Positions 27,176-40,320 of a stretch of 64,000 bases of DNA are shown piece by piece. This DNA is from Rotaria sp. Silwood1 (Eukaryota > Rotifera > Eurotatoria > Philodinida > Philodinidae). How positions within the stretch are numbered: position 1 is the first letter of the stretch; every line of letters starts with the position of its first letter. The notes under the pieces are model-generated. The model searched no databases, was not told where the DNA came from, and was given only the letters and a program-made list of their open reading frames with translations. A program made the position numbers and the translations under genes. The stretch lies in the NCBI GenBank assembly GCA_905250075.1, contig CAJNOP010000020.1, positions 2,164,862 to 2,228,861 on the forward strand, in the 5' to 3' direction.

Positions 27176-29184
27176 TTGATAAAATAGGGTGGCTCTGCAT
27201 GTGTGTGTGTATGTTTGTCTATGTTTCTTCTTTTTGTATTTTATGAATTATTTCTGTATGTTTGTGTTTCTGAATGATGTGTTATCACAATGAAATCTAT
27301 TCGGACGCATGAACACAAAAAAAAAAGAACAACGAAATGAAGAAGCGTCTGACTCTGTGATACACACAAGTATAGGCTCTCCAATTCTCATTCATTAGCC
27401 TAGTAGCCATGGTTTTTTTTCTTCTTTTCATTTTTGCGTGTGTGGTTTTTTTTCTTAAAAAAACAGTGTTTGTCAAGAATCATTCCCATAAAAGACATAT
27501 AGGAACACAAATTAAAATTTAGCAAAAAAAAAAGAGAGAGAGATTTACGTTTATGATCATTGTACATTTTCTTTTTCTTTTGTCGCAAACAAAAAACAAC
27601 AACAACAATATTAAAGCAACAAATAGATATTTTTTGTTTTCTCACTTATTCAAATAAATCTTATTCATTTACACAAACACACACGTATGACTTTTCTTTT
27701 TGTTTGTTTGTTTGTCTATTGTGTTTTTTTCTTTTCTTACCATAATGTTTCTTTGTCTTCTTTTTTTTTCTCCTTTTCTAATATCTATCTTTCACATATA
27801 GAAAACACTTCTTATTTCTTTCGTGCACTCGATGTGTTTGTTAAAAAACGACGATCGAATTTCTATATAACATACACACATACATATATATTATATACAA
27901 TTAAAGTCAGTTTTTGCGTTCGATATGTTTCTTTTTTTTTTTTTCGTTTCTTTTTTTGTTCATTCTTCTTCTTCCTGCTTTGTCTTCTGAAGATCTCATT
28001 ATCATTAAAATAAAGAGAAAAGAAAACATGCATTAAGAAAACAAAATATATATGAATAAACGCGCAAAAAAAGATAAAAGAAATCGATTAATTCTTTGAA
28101 TTTGTAATCATTTTTTGTCATATTATAAGAAGTAAAATATTTGTCGATGCACCATTAAAAAAAAAGCATATGCATGACATTATTCGATAACTAGTTTTAT
28201 TGAATGATTTCAAATCAATTAACGACGACTAAAGTTCTTACAAACAGCGAGTGCAACAAGTTCAATAGTGAAAAAGTTAAAACAGAAAAGGTATTTTTCT
28301 TTTATTATTAACTCAGGACAACAAATTATTTGTGTTGAAAATGAATAAAATAAAACTTCAGGATTATAATTATAGATAATAGTTTACGTTATTAACAAAT
28401 ATTTATAAAGCTAAGAGGCACAGTTAATTAATTTTTTTATAAATGATTTTACAGAACTGGATTTAAAATATATTAAACAATTTCAGGCATACAAAATGTA
28501 TTTACTAAATCTAACCAAGAGATAAAATAAATATTGATTATCATGCAGATGTTTTTATTTACTTTTCTTTTATTTTTCATGTTATTTATATACATCATTT
28601 TCTTATTTATTATCTTATTATAACACTCTCTTTACTTTTCCTTTCGACATTTTGTCTTTCAGGATGTTTTTGTATATTAACCTAAAGGATTCAACAACAT
28701 ATACGAAAAACAAGAAACAGTCTTATCAGTTTGTCAATAATAATATCAATTGATTATGAGAATTCTTTCATTATTATTGTTATATCTTAATATCATACAA
28801 TGAAAATAATCATTGAAGCAATATCGCTAACTAAAACCATAAAAAACAAAAGGTTATTTTGTAAAAAATGATCTAAGGGAGTTATGAAGTATAGGGATAA
28901 AATTTGGACTCTCAGAAACACTAGCCGACGTCATTGATATACGATTTTCGATTGTATATCAATAGCGTCTTGTTTTAATACACGAACTGCTTTCTTATCA
29001 CATTTCCGAGGGATTAGATGAAGTAATTGTGAAATAACGTATCCTAAAATAGATAGGATAAAGTAATCGTTCTATTATTAACAAGACCGACTACATGATG
29101 TTTCACATTTTAATCTCACAGGAATTGCATTAACAACTTTCATATTTTTTTCTATAAATAGAAATATTACTGTCTTTATATTAG
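27176..29184. other. SRPK 3' UTR and intergenic sequence
   Basis: Begins with T-rich and CA/TG-rich sequence likely to be SRPK 3' UTR (AATAAA-like signals near 28005). The remainder is AT-rich with no gene I can support. The missing 5' exons of the next gene may lie here. Confidence 0.4.
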
Positions 29185-32100
29185 TGTTTAAATTTTTCAT
29201 CAAATGATACTCAACAGTTTTCTACTGCTTCGAAAATTTTCTCAATTAACACTAATACTAAATCTAATATCAATAATATATCAGTATCAAAACAAATTGA
29301 TCATGTATCTCAAATAAATTCCGATGAATCAACAACACTTGTTTCATGGAATTTATTTCCACGATCAAAATCTATTAATAAACAACAAGAAAAAACTATT
29401 CTTAATGAACACAATCCAAATTTAATTCTAACGAAACAAAATCTATTGAACCAAATTGATCAATCAAATTCAAAATCTGATTATATTGATTGGACAAATT
29501 CTCAATATCGTACATCATCTATAGAAACAACAACAATTAATAATCAATTAGATGCTATAAATTTTCTTCAAGAATATTTAGAACATGGAAATAGTGATGT
29601 TTTGATTGATTTACTTCATGAAATAGCACAGGAAATAAATATTGAGCAACATAATAATCAAAATACATATTCAGCTATAAATAATAATCATCTTCCTTTA
29701 ACACCAATATTTAATTCCAATCTTCAATTATCAAATAATAAAGAAAAAAAGAATAAGTTAAATGTTTAAATTCATGAAATTCCGTGTTTTAGAATATTTT
29801 AATATTTTGTAGAAAAGAAAAATCTCCTGAAAAAGAAAAAAAAGATTCTCATGAAAATAAGCGTAAGTTATATTTTATTTATTTCCAAAATGTAAAGAAA
29901 TAATTAATTTCCGTTTTTTTTTTGCTCTAGAAAAAAACGATGCTGTAAGTTTTTGAAGAAAATTACTTTTTCTTTTATTGAATATAATTAATTTTAGAAA
30001 AAAAAAGACAACGGTAATCAGTATTCTATGGTTTATTTTTCTTGAAATTTTAAAGTACTATCATTATTTAAGATAATCAATACACAAGTAACAAAACAAA
30101 AAAAAATAAACATAAAATAAAACAAATTGAAGAAACAACAACCACAACCACAACAACAACTGATTCAGATAATGTTGTAGATTCACCAGCCTTAATTAAC
30201 CCAACACGTATAGATTTCAATAATCCTAAATCACCATCCTATTCTCCAGTAGAAACAACTGGGTTTCAATCTTTTTCTATACCAGTACCACAGTCAGGTG
30301 GATTATCTGCAAATGGTCTTATTTCACCTGATTCATCTAATGCTCAAATTCCACAACAATCAAATAGCAAGTATCAATATTTAATAAATCAATTGATTAT
30401 TACTTTTTGTTTCTAAAATAGTTGCACATCTTTCTCAAGTTCAACAACAATTACAAACAAATCCTCAAAATTCATTTGTAAATAAAACTACACATTCACA
30501 TAATATATCTGTACAACAACAGTTACAATCATTATCACAGATGGTAAAGTTTTTTTTTGATATTTGAACTAGTCATTTTTGAAAAAAATTATTCTAGGCA
30601 CGAGATGGAGACGAAATTTTGATAACATTAAGTGTAAATGCATTAACTCAAAAACAACAAACAAATAATAATAATAATAATCAATATTATCAAGCATCTA
30701 TTCAAAATAATAATCCGTTTGTTATAAAATTTTTTTTCCTTTCGAAATGATTATTAGATTCGATACTTTTAGTTATTCTTCGTCACAAACATACAATCAA
30801 ATGATGCCACCGCCCACAGGAATTCTAATGCCACGTAATCTTGAAATTGTTGCAAAAGGTTAAAACTTTGTTCTCATGTTCTATTAACATGAGGGCCATC
30901 GATAAGGGACGGCTAGGTAAAGGGTAAAGATGGAGGTCGAGGTTATCTGAACGTTCAGACATTTAGTATGAATATTTTCGTTTTTTTTACACAACTTTTG
31001 ACGAAACTTTAAAGCTTAGATTGTCTTGAAGAGCATTTTTAGTTAGGAAAGTCAGTTGAATATGAATATGGTATTGAAATACTTCAAGATTATACTATAA
31101 AGACAGCTAGTTATCTTTTCGAGCAGCAATATGAACGTTGTTGGGTTTTCCGAGTGCCATTGGTAATGAACTTCAATTTTTGTTTTTGACTTTTTTCTGC
31201 TCGATAAAAATAACATGTGTTTAGAAAACAAAGACTTTGCGATAGGTTATATCTTTGTTTGTTGCTTATGAAATGTGTTTATATTTCTATTTTTCACATA
31301 TTTATTTAATGAAAAGGAAGTTGTATATTTGAATAAATGGATTCTTTTACAGGAAGTGCTTTTTTTATACTGAACGTTCAGGAGGAAGGGAGAGGCTTGA
31401 TGAAACCCGATAAAAGTGAATACAGAGTAGAGGACGCGTCAAAAAATGCGATTTTCAACTGAAAGTCCTTTATGGATGAGTCGTTAGTTTATCTTTGCCT
31501 TTGAATTTATTAATCAGAATAATGAATAAAATTGGTGATTAGATTATCAATATATTATTTTATTTCTCATATTCTAGGCTTTGCACGAGTACAAAATGAA
31601 CACCTTCAACCTCCACCATTAAATATATATACACAACAACAACAACCTCCCATGATGCAATCATATAGTCAGTCACCTTATACATTCGTTCATCCACCTT
31701 TTGTACCTCGTTATCCAATACCATGTCATTCGAGCAGTGGTCCTCCACAAATGCCTATTGGACCACCGATTCAACGTAAGTCTATGCTTTCTTTATTATT
31801 TGATTTCATCTATTTGAACTTTTAGCTATGTTTGCTCCACCTAATATGATGATGTCTGGTGGATTTGCTCGACCACTGAATGGTACTGATTTTACATCTA
31901 GTATGCGAAACAACGTTCATGCTGGTAAAATTTGGTTTTCTTTGTTGAATTATATTCATAAACAGTCTTAATTTTAAGAAATTTTCTTTTAAAATGAACA
32001 GATCTATTCAGAGTATCTATTGCTTTTATTTATAATTATTTCTTTAAATTTTAGTTCATAATCTATCGCATATAAATAATAGCAAATGTGATTATTTATG

Positions 32101-32263
32101 TCAATCATCATTAAACCAACCAGATTTTCGTGGACGACCATCTCCTGGTGTAATAATAAATCCATATTTTTCTAATCCACCTCCATCAATCAATTTCTCT
32201 GCTAAACAATCTTCGAAACATAAAGCAAAACATATATCAACAAAAAATAAATCTATCGAATAA
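29185..32263 (+). CDS. Q/N/P-rich low-complexity protein, unrecognised; 5' end not found
   Basis: Eleven exons in consistent phase: 29185-29756, 29813-29862, 29931-29944, 29998-30013, 30073-30366, 30422-30543, 30598-30716, 30758-30858, 31578-31775, 31826-31924 and 32055-32263, coding 597 residues. No in-frame ATG occurs in the first exon, so upstream exons are missing. The intron after 30366 fits best as a GC-AG intron (A|GCAAGT). The protein is Asn/Gln/Ser-rich, then Pro/Met-rich (PPPLNIYTQQQQPPMM, GPPQMPIGPPIQ), with a basic C-terminus. LDAINFLQEYLEHGNSDVLI is the only ordered-looking segment. It may be an RNA-granule or transcriptional scaffold, but no family is assigned. Confidence 0.65.
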
Positions 32264-32475
32264 ATAATATAAATTCCGAAAATATAAATCGAAATTATTC
32301 ATCTATCTATTAAGTTTTTTAATTTTTTTTATAACAAATAAATTTTTATTGAATTGTCATGTATACAAGTGACACCGGGTGTCTTCAGATAGAAAAAGAG
32401 AAAAGAAAGACGAAGATATATAATAACAAACAGAAAAAAAAATACAGCTAGAATTACATGTATATTAAAATATAG

Positions 32476-33564
32476 TTATGATTTTTCTTTTAATTTTTCC
32501 CATGTTGTTGCACCTAAAGCTTTGGCAAAATGATCATCAACAACTGATTCCGTTGTTGATGATGTTTTATCTTCATTGGATGGTGTTGTTAATGGCCAAA
32601 ATTTGCCAAGTGATCGAGCAAAATGTTCTTCAATTGAATCAACTAAACATAAAAGAGACAATAATTTAGTTCGGTTAAAATTGTTTTTTGTTTTTTTCTA
32701 AAATCAAACCTGGTGTTCGTTCTGTAGGTGAACTATTTGATGATGAATCTTCTGGTGTTAAAAATCCACCAGTAAATTTATTATAATTATTTCCAAGAGA
32801 TTTTCGAAAATGTTCATCTATCGTTGTATGTGTTCCTTTTTGTTTGTCGAAAAATAGAATTATTTAAAAAATATGAATAAAACTTAATGAAATACCTTCA
32901 ACTACTTTATAACCATATGTTTGATTTTGATATTGTTGTTCATATAATGTTCGATAATTATCAAGAAATTGTTGAGCAAGAACTTTTTGTGCCATAAGAC
33001 ATTCATAAGATGCTGGCGACGAAAATGTATTTTCATGTTGATTATTTGTTGAATTAGCCATTAAATATGCATATTGTTGTCGTAGTAATTCTAAATGAGG
33101 TGATGATGGTGGTGTTGATGTAACACCCGTTGGAAGATAAATTTGAAGTGGATCTTCTTGAGACATTGTTCTGAAAAAATAAAAAGATTCATTTTTAAGG
33201 ATTGAAAAAAAGGAAAAATTAATTTTAGTTTTTAATGGAAAATATTATCTCAAGTGGGTTTTTTTCTTCATACATTTGTAGAGATATATATTGCATATAT
33301 GTTTACCTCAAATAACTCGGACAATTTTGTTCTTTTTGAATTTATAAGCAAACACTTAAAAAAAGCAAAAACAAAAATATGAATTTACTGTTTGATCGTT
33401 GTTGATCGATGTGTTGAATAAGTTTCATGTTGACCTCCATTTGAATGATCAATATCAATTGTTGGTGTATCAATAATATAAGCACGACGTTTTTTTAATG
33501 GAAGATTTTTTGGTATCTGATTTTGATTGCACATTGAATTGTTGCTATTATTGTTTCCGTTCAT
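32476..33564 (-). CDS. VGLL4: VGLL4/Tgi-type TEAD co-regulator with three TDU motifs
   Basis: Exons 33564-33389, 33170-32896, 32835-32710 and 32642-32476 give 247 residues. VGLL4 proteins bind TEAD through Tondu (TDU) motifs and compete with YAP. Here three motifs are seen: IDEHFRKSLGNNY (exon 3), IEEHFARSLGKFW and VDDHFAKALGATTW (exon 4). Vertebrate VGLL4 has two, as I recall. The N-terminal KKRRAYIIDTPTID resembles the basic SPSKRKFS-type segment of VGLL4. The gene is convergent with the Q/N/P-rich gene, whose stop lies about 210 bp away. The 5' UTR probably starts in an exon near 33590. Confidence 0.9.
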
Positions 33565-33599
33565 TGTCAAAAATATTTCAAAAATTCTAAAACATAAGA

Positions 33600-35507
33600 A
33601 AAAAAAATATAAAAAGTAATTTTTTAATTTCATACGCATTTATATCTTTTTCTCTTTGTATTCATTTTAAAAAGGCATCTACAAACTGAACATATAATGA
33701 AAATATATAATGATTGTATCTACATTATTGAAATGATTCTCATTCTTAACATAGTTTGATTAGAAAATATATGACCACGAATAGTATTCGTTCTTTTTTT
33801 TTTTTTATTCGTTTTATTGCTTTTTTTTGTCTTACTAAACATTTTAGATAAGGAAGAAAAAAAAAGAAGCTATTACGCATTCGTTACTGATAAAACAATA
33901 TAACGAAAAAACTAGAATAAAAATTTTTTTTATAAAAGTGTGAAAATAAAGTTATCCAACTACTGACCATATGTCGCCCTCTTTAAACGTTTTTCATAGA
34001 TTTTTTCCTAGACGTTATAGTCCTGACGTCTGTTCTTATTCTTTTTCCTCTTACTTTATGGTTATGATATATGCGTATATTTTAGACTATTAATGCACAA
34101 TAAATAATGCCATACCATATGTAACTAAGTATAAAAAAAACAAGCGTCAAATATAACAAACATCAACAAAGCAATATAAAAATCCAATAATATTGCTGTT
34201 AATAATACGTAACAGCATGTTATTCACTTACACTCGATCTTGCAAAATAATATTAAATATAGTGAAAAAAGAAAAAAAAGAAAAAAAGAAAGCAATCGAT
34301 AAGGAAGATTGTATTTGTCATACTATAAACTATGACGGATATCAAACAACATATTTATTCGAGAACAAAAAGAAGAAAAGTTTTTTTTGCTTTTTTTTTA
34401 GAATAAAATGACGAATAAAGCAATTTTAAAATACAAATGGCATATAACGCATTTTTTATTCTCGTAACCGAAGAAGAATTCTTTTTTTGCTTCACTCAAT
34501 TCTAAAAATACATCGTCTACTGTTTGCCTACTGTTAAAATGTTATTTTAATAAGTTGATGTAGAGTAACAAGTTGTGTTAGAATTTTTCTAGAAGAAAAA
34601 AAATGTCGAAGTTTTTATTTGAAAAAAGTGTACGAAAAATACCCTTACATACAGAGGGTTTCTTACCGTTGATTTTTTGCGTTGTTGCTCGATTATTTGA
34701 TAGACTAATAGACAGTCTCTCTCTCTCTATATATATATATATGTCTGTGAGGAACTTATCGACAGCATAGCTGATTTTACGCATTCCATTTAACTATTCG
34801 GTTTTCATGTAATATACTTGCTATTAAAAAGACAAATAGTTTCGCTGCTCTCACTTTTTAATTTGAAGTATGTCTTTCATTAAAATTCCAATAGAGATGT
34901 GCCAACGATAAATCTTATCAATCGCATGCGTTAAAATTGCGCAAATAAAAAAATAATAACTAATATATTTTATTCATTTTTTTCAGCAGTGCGTCAATAA
35001 AAAAATTATTTGATTTATTAAAAAGAAAAATCACCATATAACATATATGAATGTGTTCATTATGAGTAAATAAGTAAAAAAAAATGCATGACCGATGAAG
35101 GTATGCTATGTTAAACAAATAGAAAGAGAGAGAAAGAAGAAGAAGAAGACGAAAAAAATCAGAATATGTCGACTATGCAATGACAAAAAATAAGTCTCTA
35201 ATTTGAATGGTTCAATTATGATCGTCACACATTTTTTCGAATATTTTCTTTTTTTTTTTCATTATGTTTTTATTATTTATGAATAAATACATTAGAGAAA
35301 ACGTTAAACAGCCGAAAAATATTGATAAAATGAATAGATAGCCCAGACGAAACCAACAAATCATTACATACATCAACATGATGACTAATTAATTATTTAG
35401 TTATGAGGAAGGATATCGTAAATATTGATGTAAATAAAGAATAAACATTAAAATTATAATTTAACACAATTATTTACCCAATATTAATTGATCTATAAAC
35501 AGAATAA
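33600..35507. other. intergenic, AT-rich, simple repeats
   Basis: Poly-T/poly-A tracts and a (TC)n(TA)n microsatellite near 34717-34742. No gene supported. Confidence 0.5.
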
Positions 35508-38500
35508 TTAATACATGAAAAAAATCAAAATTACAAGTTTTTTTTCGAACCTAAGTGAAATCTGCCCTGGTTCATTATCTCGTCCCTATATCAAAATTAT
35601 TGTTTTTTTTTTCAATACAATACAAAAGCAAAAAGAAAAAATAAATGAACTAACCAAATATTTCATAATATCATCAATGTGTGCTATTGGAAATGGAATC
35701 TTTGCTTTTCTTAATCCATTAAGGAATTGTTCATATGTAATTATTGATGTTGTTATACGAGTTCCTTCATTTGGATTAAATATATCCGATAAAGCAATTG
35801 CATTTTCTTCACAATACATATTTATTAAATCTAAAAGATAATTCGTAAAATGTTCTACTGTTTGCCTTACTGGTCCAACATAACATCTTAATTTAGAATG
35901 ATTTAAAAATAGTAAATCAATTTTTGATGTTTGTTTTGCCGTGATTGTTAAACCCTTAGAAGAAAAGAAAGAAAAAATAAACAAAATCATATCTCGAACA
36001 AAAAAAGACACATACTGTTAAATCAAGTTCTTCTAATGTAATATTATTCATTTGTGATAATGATTCTAACATTATCATTAAACAGCGTGTATCAATATGA
36101 TTTCGTCCTAACTAAAAAAAAAAAAAACAAAAGAAAAAAACATCAAAGAATCAAAAGTTGTTTTTGTTTTTTTGCTTTACTCGAAATATTTTTAATGATT
36201 GATTTGTTGCAGCAGATATGAGCATTTTATATATTTGAGAATCTTTTCCAGTTATTAATAAAGATGGATTTTCTTTAATTGTGGCATCATATCTACATAT
36301 GAATTGATTACCATGTAAATTTAATTCACATAATGACATATTACGTGTTAAAGAAGTTGTTAGAGATTCAATTGTATCATTTGTAAAACTATTATATGAT
36401 AAATCAAGTGATATCAATTTATTATTATCACCAATGGCTTTAGCTAAAGCTTTAGCACCCATTAAACGAATACTACACCAACTAATATCAAAATTAAGTA
36501 AAAAATTATTATCAGCTGAAAATACAAAAATTTAATTTTTTTTGGCTTTTTGTTAATTTAAAAAATCATTTACTTAGCCATTCAGCAACATATTTTCCTC
36601 CTATTTCATCTAATTGATTATGACTTATATTAAGATCTTTCAAATTTGGATGGTCCTATTTATAATTTTTTTTTAAATACTATTATTATTTATAATAAAA
36701 ATTATTTACCTCTAATTGTGAAAGTAAAAATTTAATATCATTAGCTGATAATTCATTTCCTATACGAAATAATAATGTGAAAATGAAATATCTAAGAAAT
36801 TCTATTACAAACCAGCTACACTTAAAGTTTTTAGTTGAGCACATTGAGGAATAGCATCAGCTAATTTACGAATACCTTTTGTACCGAGATTATTAAATGA
36901 AAGATCCTAGAAAAAAAAATGTTCTAGTATTTGAGAGATTTGTTATTACATTTTATAAATATAACAAATGATGTAAAAATATTCGAAAAATCAAGAATGT
37001 CATGTTTAAAGTCATGTCACGAATAATAATGCTCTTTTTGTTATTTTTGAAAGTACAAAGTCTAAAATATTCGTAAGAGATAACAGAATCTACATTAAGA
37101 CAATTTTCTCGGTATATACTTATAAGTAGGAAGAACATTCTAAAACTTCAAAGCTTGAATATATGTTGTTGAAGATTAAAAATAATTTAGGTAACACTTA
37201 TAAGCATTGTTTGAATATAATAATAGAGAAAAATATGGTTTAATAACTTGCGAACACAAGAAAAATATGCAAATGCTTGATAAATGAAAATGAAATGACT
37301 TCGAGTTAGGATGCAATTGAAGTTTTTTCTAGCAATATATAACATTTGGATATTATCTTTGTACATTTTAATTAATATAGTTTTACATGATTATGACGGA
37401 CATTAACCAAAGAAAATATGATAGAATGAATGATTCTTAGTGTGTGTGTTCATTTTCAATACATGTCTCGAATAATAAAAGTAGTAGTAATCCGTTCAGT
37501 TTGTGGAAATAATCAAAAGACATTCGCGAAAATATCTAATGTAAATTTGAAGTAAAAAAGGATTTCATCACTGAGATTTTTCTTTTTCTTTTTTAGAAGA
37601 GAGTCTTGCAATTCAAAGGTGACGCTCGATTCTAAAATAGCTGTATTAGAGAAACTATTCAGAGCTAACACTTCACTTTCATGTTGTAGATGAAGGAGAG
37701 TCAGAGCTACATTTTTGTAAAAGAATGAAACATCTATATTTCCAGAAACATCCGAGAAAATAGATCTAAACTTGTTAAGTGATCATACATTTTTAGAACT
37801 TCCTAATAATCATGATCGAGTAATGGAATACACAATGACTTAATAATATTATTAAAAAGAACTTTCTCTCATGCAATGTTTCTTAAATGAAATGTGGAAT
37901 TTTACTGATCATCGACACAAAGTTTGCCTTAAATCTATAATGGAAATTAACGAGGTATTAAAACACATATATTACATACATATTCCTCAATATATATATT
38001 TTCTGTAAAGATTTGATAGACATATGCCATTCCACCATTACCAATGTTATTCGCTGATAAATTCAGTGATAAAACAGTAGTATTATGCTAAACATACGTT
38101 TTAGAAATTGAGAACAATGTATTGAAATTAAAAAAAAAACTTACAATAAGACTAGCCGCTAATGCTGCACATCCACGTGGACCAAGTCCATAATTACGTA
38201 AATTAATTTCTGTTGTATTTAATGATCGAACAATGATTGAACAAGGACAAACATTTAAACGTGCACATGTTTCTTCATATATTTGTAGACCTGATTTATC
38301 TAATGCTGGCACACTTTCTATTGAAAAGACAAAAAAATATATCAGATATGGACAAAATGCTCCGAAGCTCGGGATCAACGCTATTCATCACGATTGATAT
38401 CTCTTCCAATCGTGTAGAACTTGCTTCAAATGTGACACTCACGAGTCATATGTTCTAAAAGTTGACGCAAAAATTATTGAATTATGATCACTTCAATATT

Positions 38501-39445
38501 TTCTGTTACAATGTTGAAAGTAAAATTAATCCTTATTTTTCGTACATAGCACAGCTTTCGAACACATAAATGTGCAGAATAGACGAAGTATTAGTGGATT
38601 AAAAAAGTATTGAATATCTAGGACGGAGAATATTAGAGGTCATGCGAATCGTACAAGATGTTTCGAACTCCTTGACACCGCTAGAAAATGATATCTTATT
38701 TTTCGCTACTACAGGTATCATTAAATGTGAAACCAAAACCTAAAACGATTGATCCTGTTCATCACTAGGAGATAGATATATATATATAATTACAATTTTT
38801 TTTTCTGCAATGAACTCTATGCTTACCTTTTTCATGCTCTCCAATTAATCCATCATCCCATTCTTGCTTATCTAATTCAGCTGTTGGCAATGCTGATATT
38901 TTTTTTTTATTTCGAGAACTTAAACTTCTAACTTTCATTTCAGTATCTGATTCTGTTATTATAGGAAGTTCAAATTGATTTGAGCGTTGTGAAAGTCTAG
39001 TTGGTTGAGATGTTACTTGTGCTAAACGTGTATAAGGATTTTCAATAATAGAAAATTGTCTTGATTCAATTATCGACTCAATAGCTGGATCACGCTTGAC
39101 TGACACACTACCATAAGTATGTAAATGTTCATGTGGATTTCTGAATCGACCACGTCTACCATCACTATGTGCTGATGAACTTAATGATTTTGTTATTGGT
39201 GATCGAGCTGATTGACTTGTATGCGATGGATCAACAACATCTTTTTGATCAGTTTCGTTTTCAGCTAATTCTACTTGTGATTCTTCAATATCATCATCTT
39301 CAAAATAAGCATCATCACCTATTTCAGATGTTGGATCTTCAGAAATATCATTTAAACCCTAATTATTTGAAAAAACATAATGATTTTAAATAATAATAAT
39401 AATCGTCCTCGGTGTTTTTATTTCTTTTACCTCAGATGGAAACAT
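35508..39445 (-). CDS. LRRC74A: LRRC74-like leucine-rich-repeat protein
   Basis: Eleven exons: 39445-39431, 39358-38827, 38317-38145, 38087-37980, 36906-36813, 36759-36710, 36655-36574, 36515-36181, 36111-36016, 35954-35655, 35585-35508; 620 residues. The first 200 residues are a Ser/Glu-rich, probably disordered extension. They are followed by the family entry segment (YEETCARLNVCPCSIIVRSL, NLRNYGLGPRGCAALAASL) and ribonuclease-inhibitor-type LRRs (LNLSANNIGNGGMAYV, DLSFNNLGTKGIRKLADA, LNISHNQLDEIGGKYVAEWL, LDLSYNSFTNDTIESL). The C-terminus resembles the EF-hand-like end of LRRC74 (YEQFLNGLRKAKIPFPIAHI). Intron 4 is about 1.07 kb. The function of the family is poorly known. Orthology to 74A versus 74B is not resolved. 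Confidence 0.85.
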
Positions 39446-39861
39446 ATTAAGAAGTTCTTTTTCTTCTATTCATATTTCGATTTCTTAAATTTATTCGAAT
39501 GACAACAAAAAAGTTTGTCTGTAATGCATCCATAGTAATACTTATTATCGTTAGTTTTTGTTTGCTTGAGGTTGAATAAAAAAAACATATGAGAAAAAAT
39601 ATAACGATCTCGATGATGGATTTTCTTTCTTTCTCTTTCAATTTATGTTTTTTCAAAAAAAGTGAAGCATGTGTATTTCAAGTTTTCTTTTTAAAATTAT
39701 TATGATTGAATCAGAAAAGAAAAAAATCTTTTGATCGACGCAAACACAGACGGAAAAAAACACTTTCTTTAAACAAAATATATTAAGAGATTTTTTTTTT
39801 TCTTTTATTCAAAAAACAACTGCTTATTAGAAACTAAAATTCAAAAACACAAAGGTACAAA

Positions 39862-40320
39862 TCAATGAAGTTTTCGTATAGTAGCTTGTGCAGAGCGACT
39901 TGTAATAATAGGTTGTGGAACAATAAACAATTGATTTTCTTGTTTCAATGAAGAAGAATTTATTAAAGACGGATGTAGTCGACGAAGTCCAGAATAAATT
40001 TCTTGTTGAAATAAATACAATTTTTCTGGTTGATCATTTAGACGAACAGATTTATGATAATATAAACGTATCAGTAATTGTGTCGATGAATCAGTTGAAT
40101 TTTTTAGACGATCAATAAGATCAAGTAATGCTGGTTCAATACTATCATTTCTTACATTACATTGAATTGATGCTAAACAACGACGTCTCACAGGTGTCGA
40201 AGGTCGAGTTTTACTTTTTGAAATAACGTTTGGAGATGAGAGTGTAGTTGTCATGGTCATAATATTCGATAATATTCTACATTGCTCAAAGATGCAGTAT
40301 TTATAGTGTTTTACATTCAT
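39862..40320 (-). CDS. small orphan protein, up to 152 residues
   Basis: Single-exon minus-strand frame. The longest start is at 40320, but an internal pair of Met codons at about 40260 (MTMTTTLSSPNV) may be the true start. Basic, Ser/Arg-rich (SKSKTRPSTPVRRR) followed by a helical segment (EPALLDLIDRLKNS, LLIRLYYHKS). I do not recognise it. It lies head to head with the stomatin locus. Composition supports coding, but no homology was recognised. Confidence 0.5.
   Translation of the reverse strand: MNVKHYKYCIFEQCRILSNIMTMTTTLSSPNVISKSKTRPSTPVRRRCLASIQCNVRNDSIEPALLDLIDRLKNSTDSSTQLLIRLYYHKSVRLNDQPEKLYLFQQEIYSGLRRLHPSLINSSSLKQENQLFIVPQPIITSRSAQATIRKLH

Noticed and set aside
27400..28013. Several Phe/Ser/Lys-rich frames
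   Set aside because: They arise from T-rich and A-rich SRPK 3' UTR sequence.
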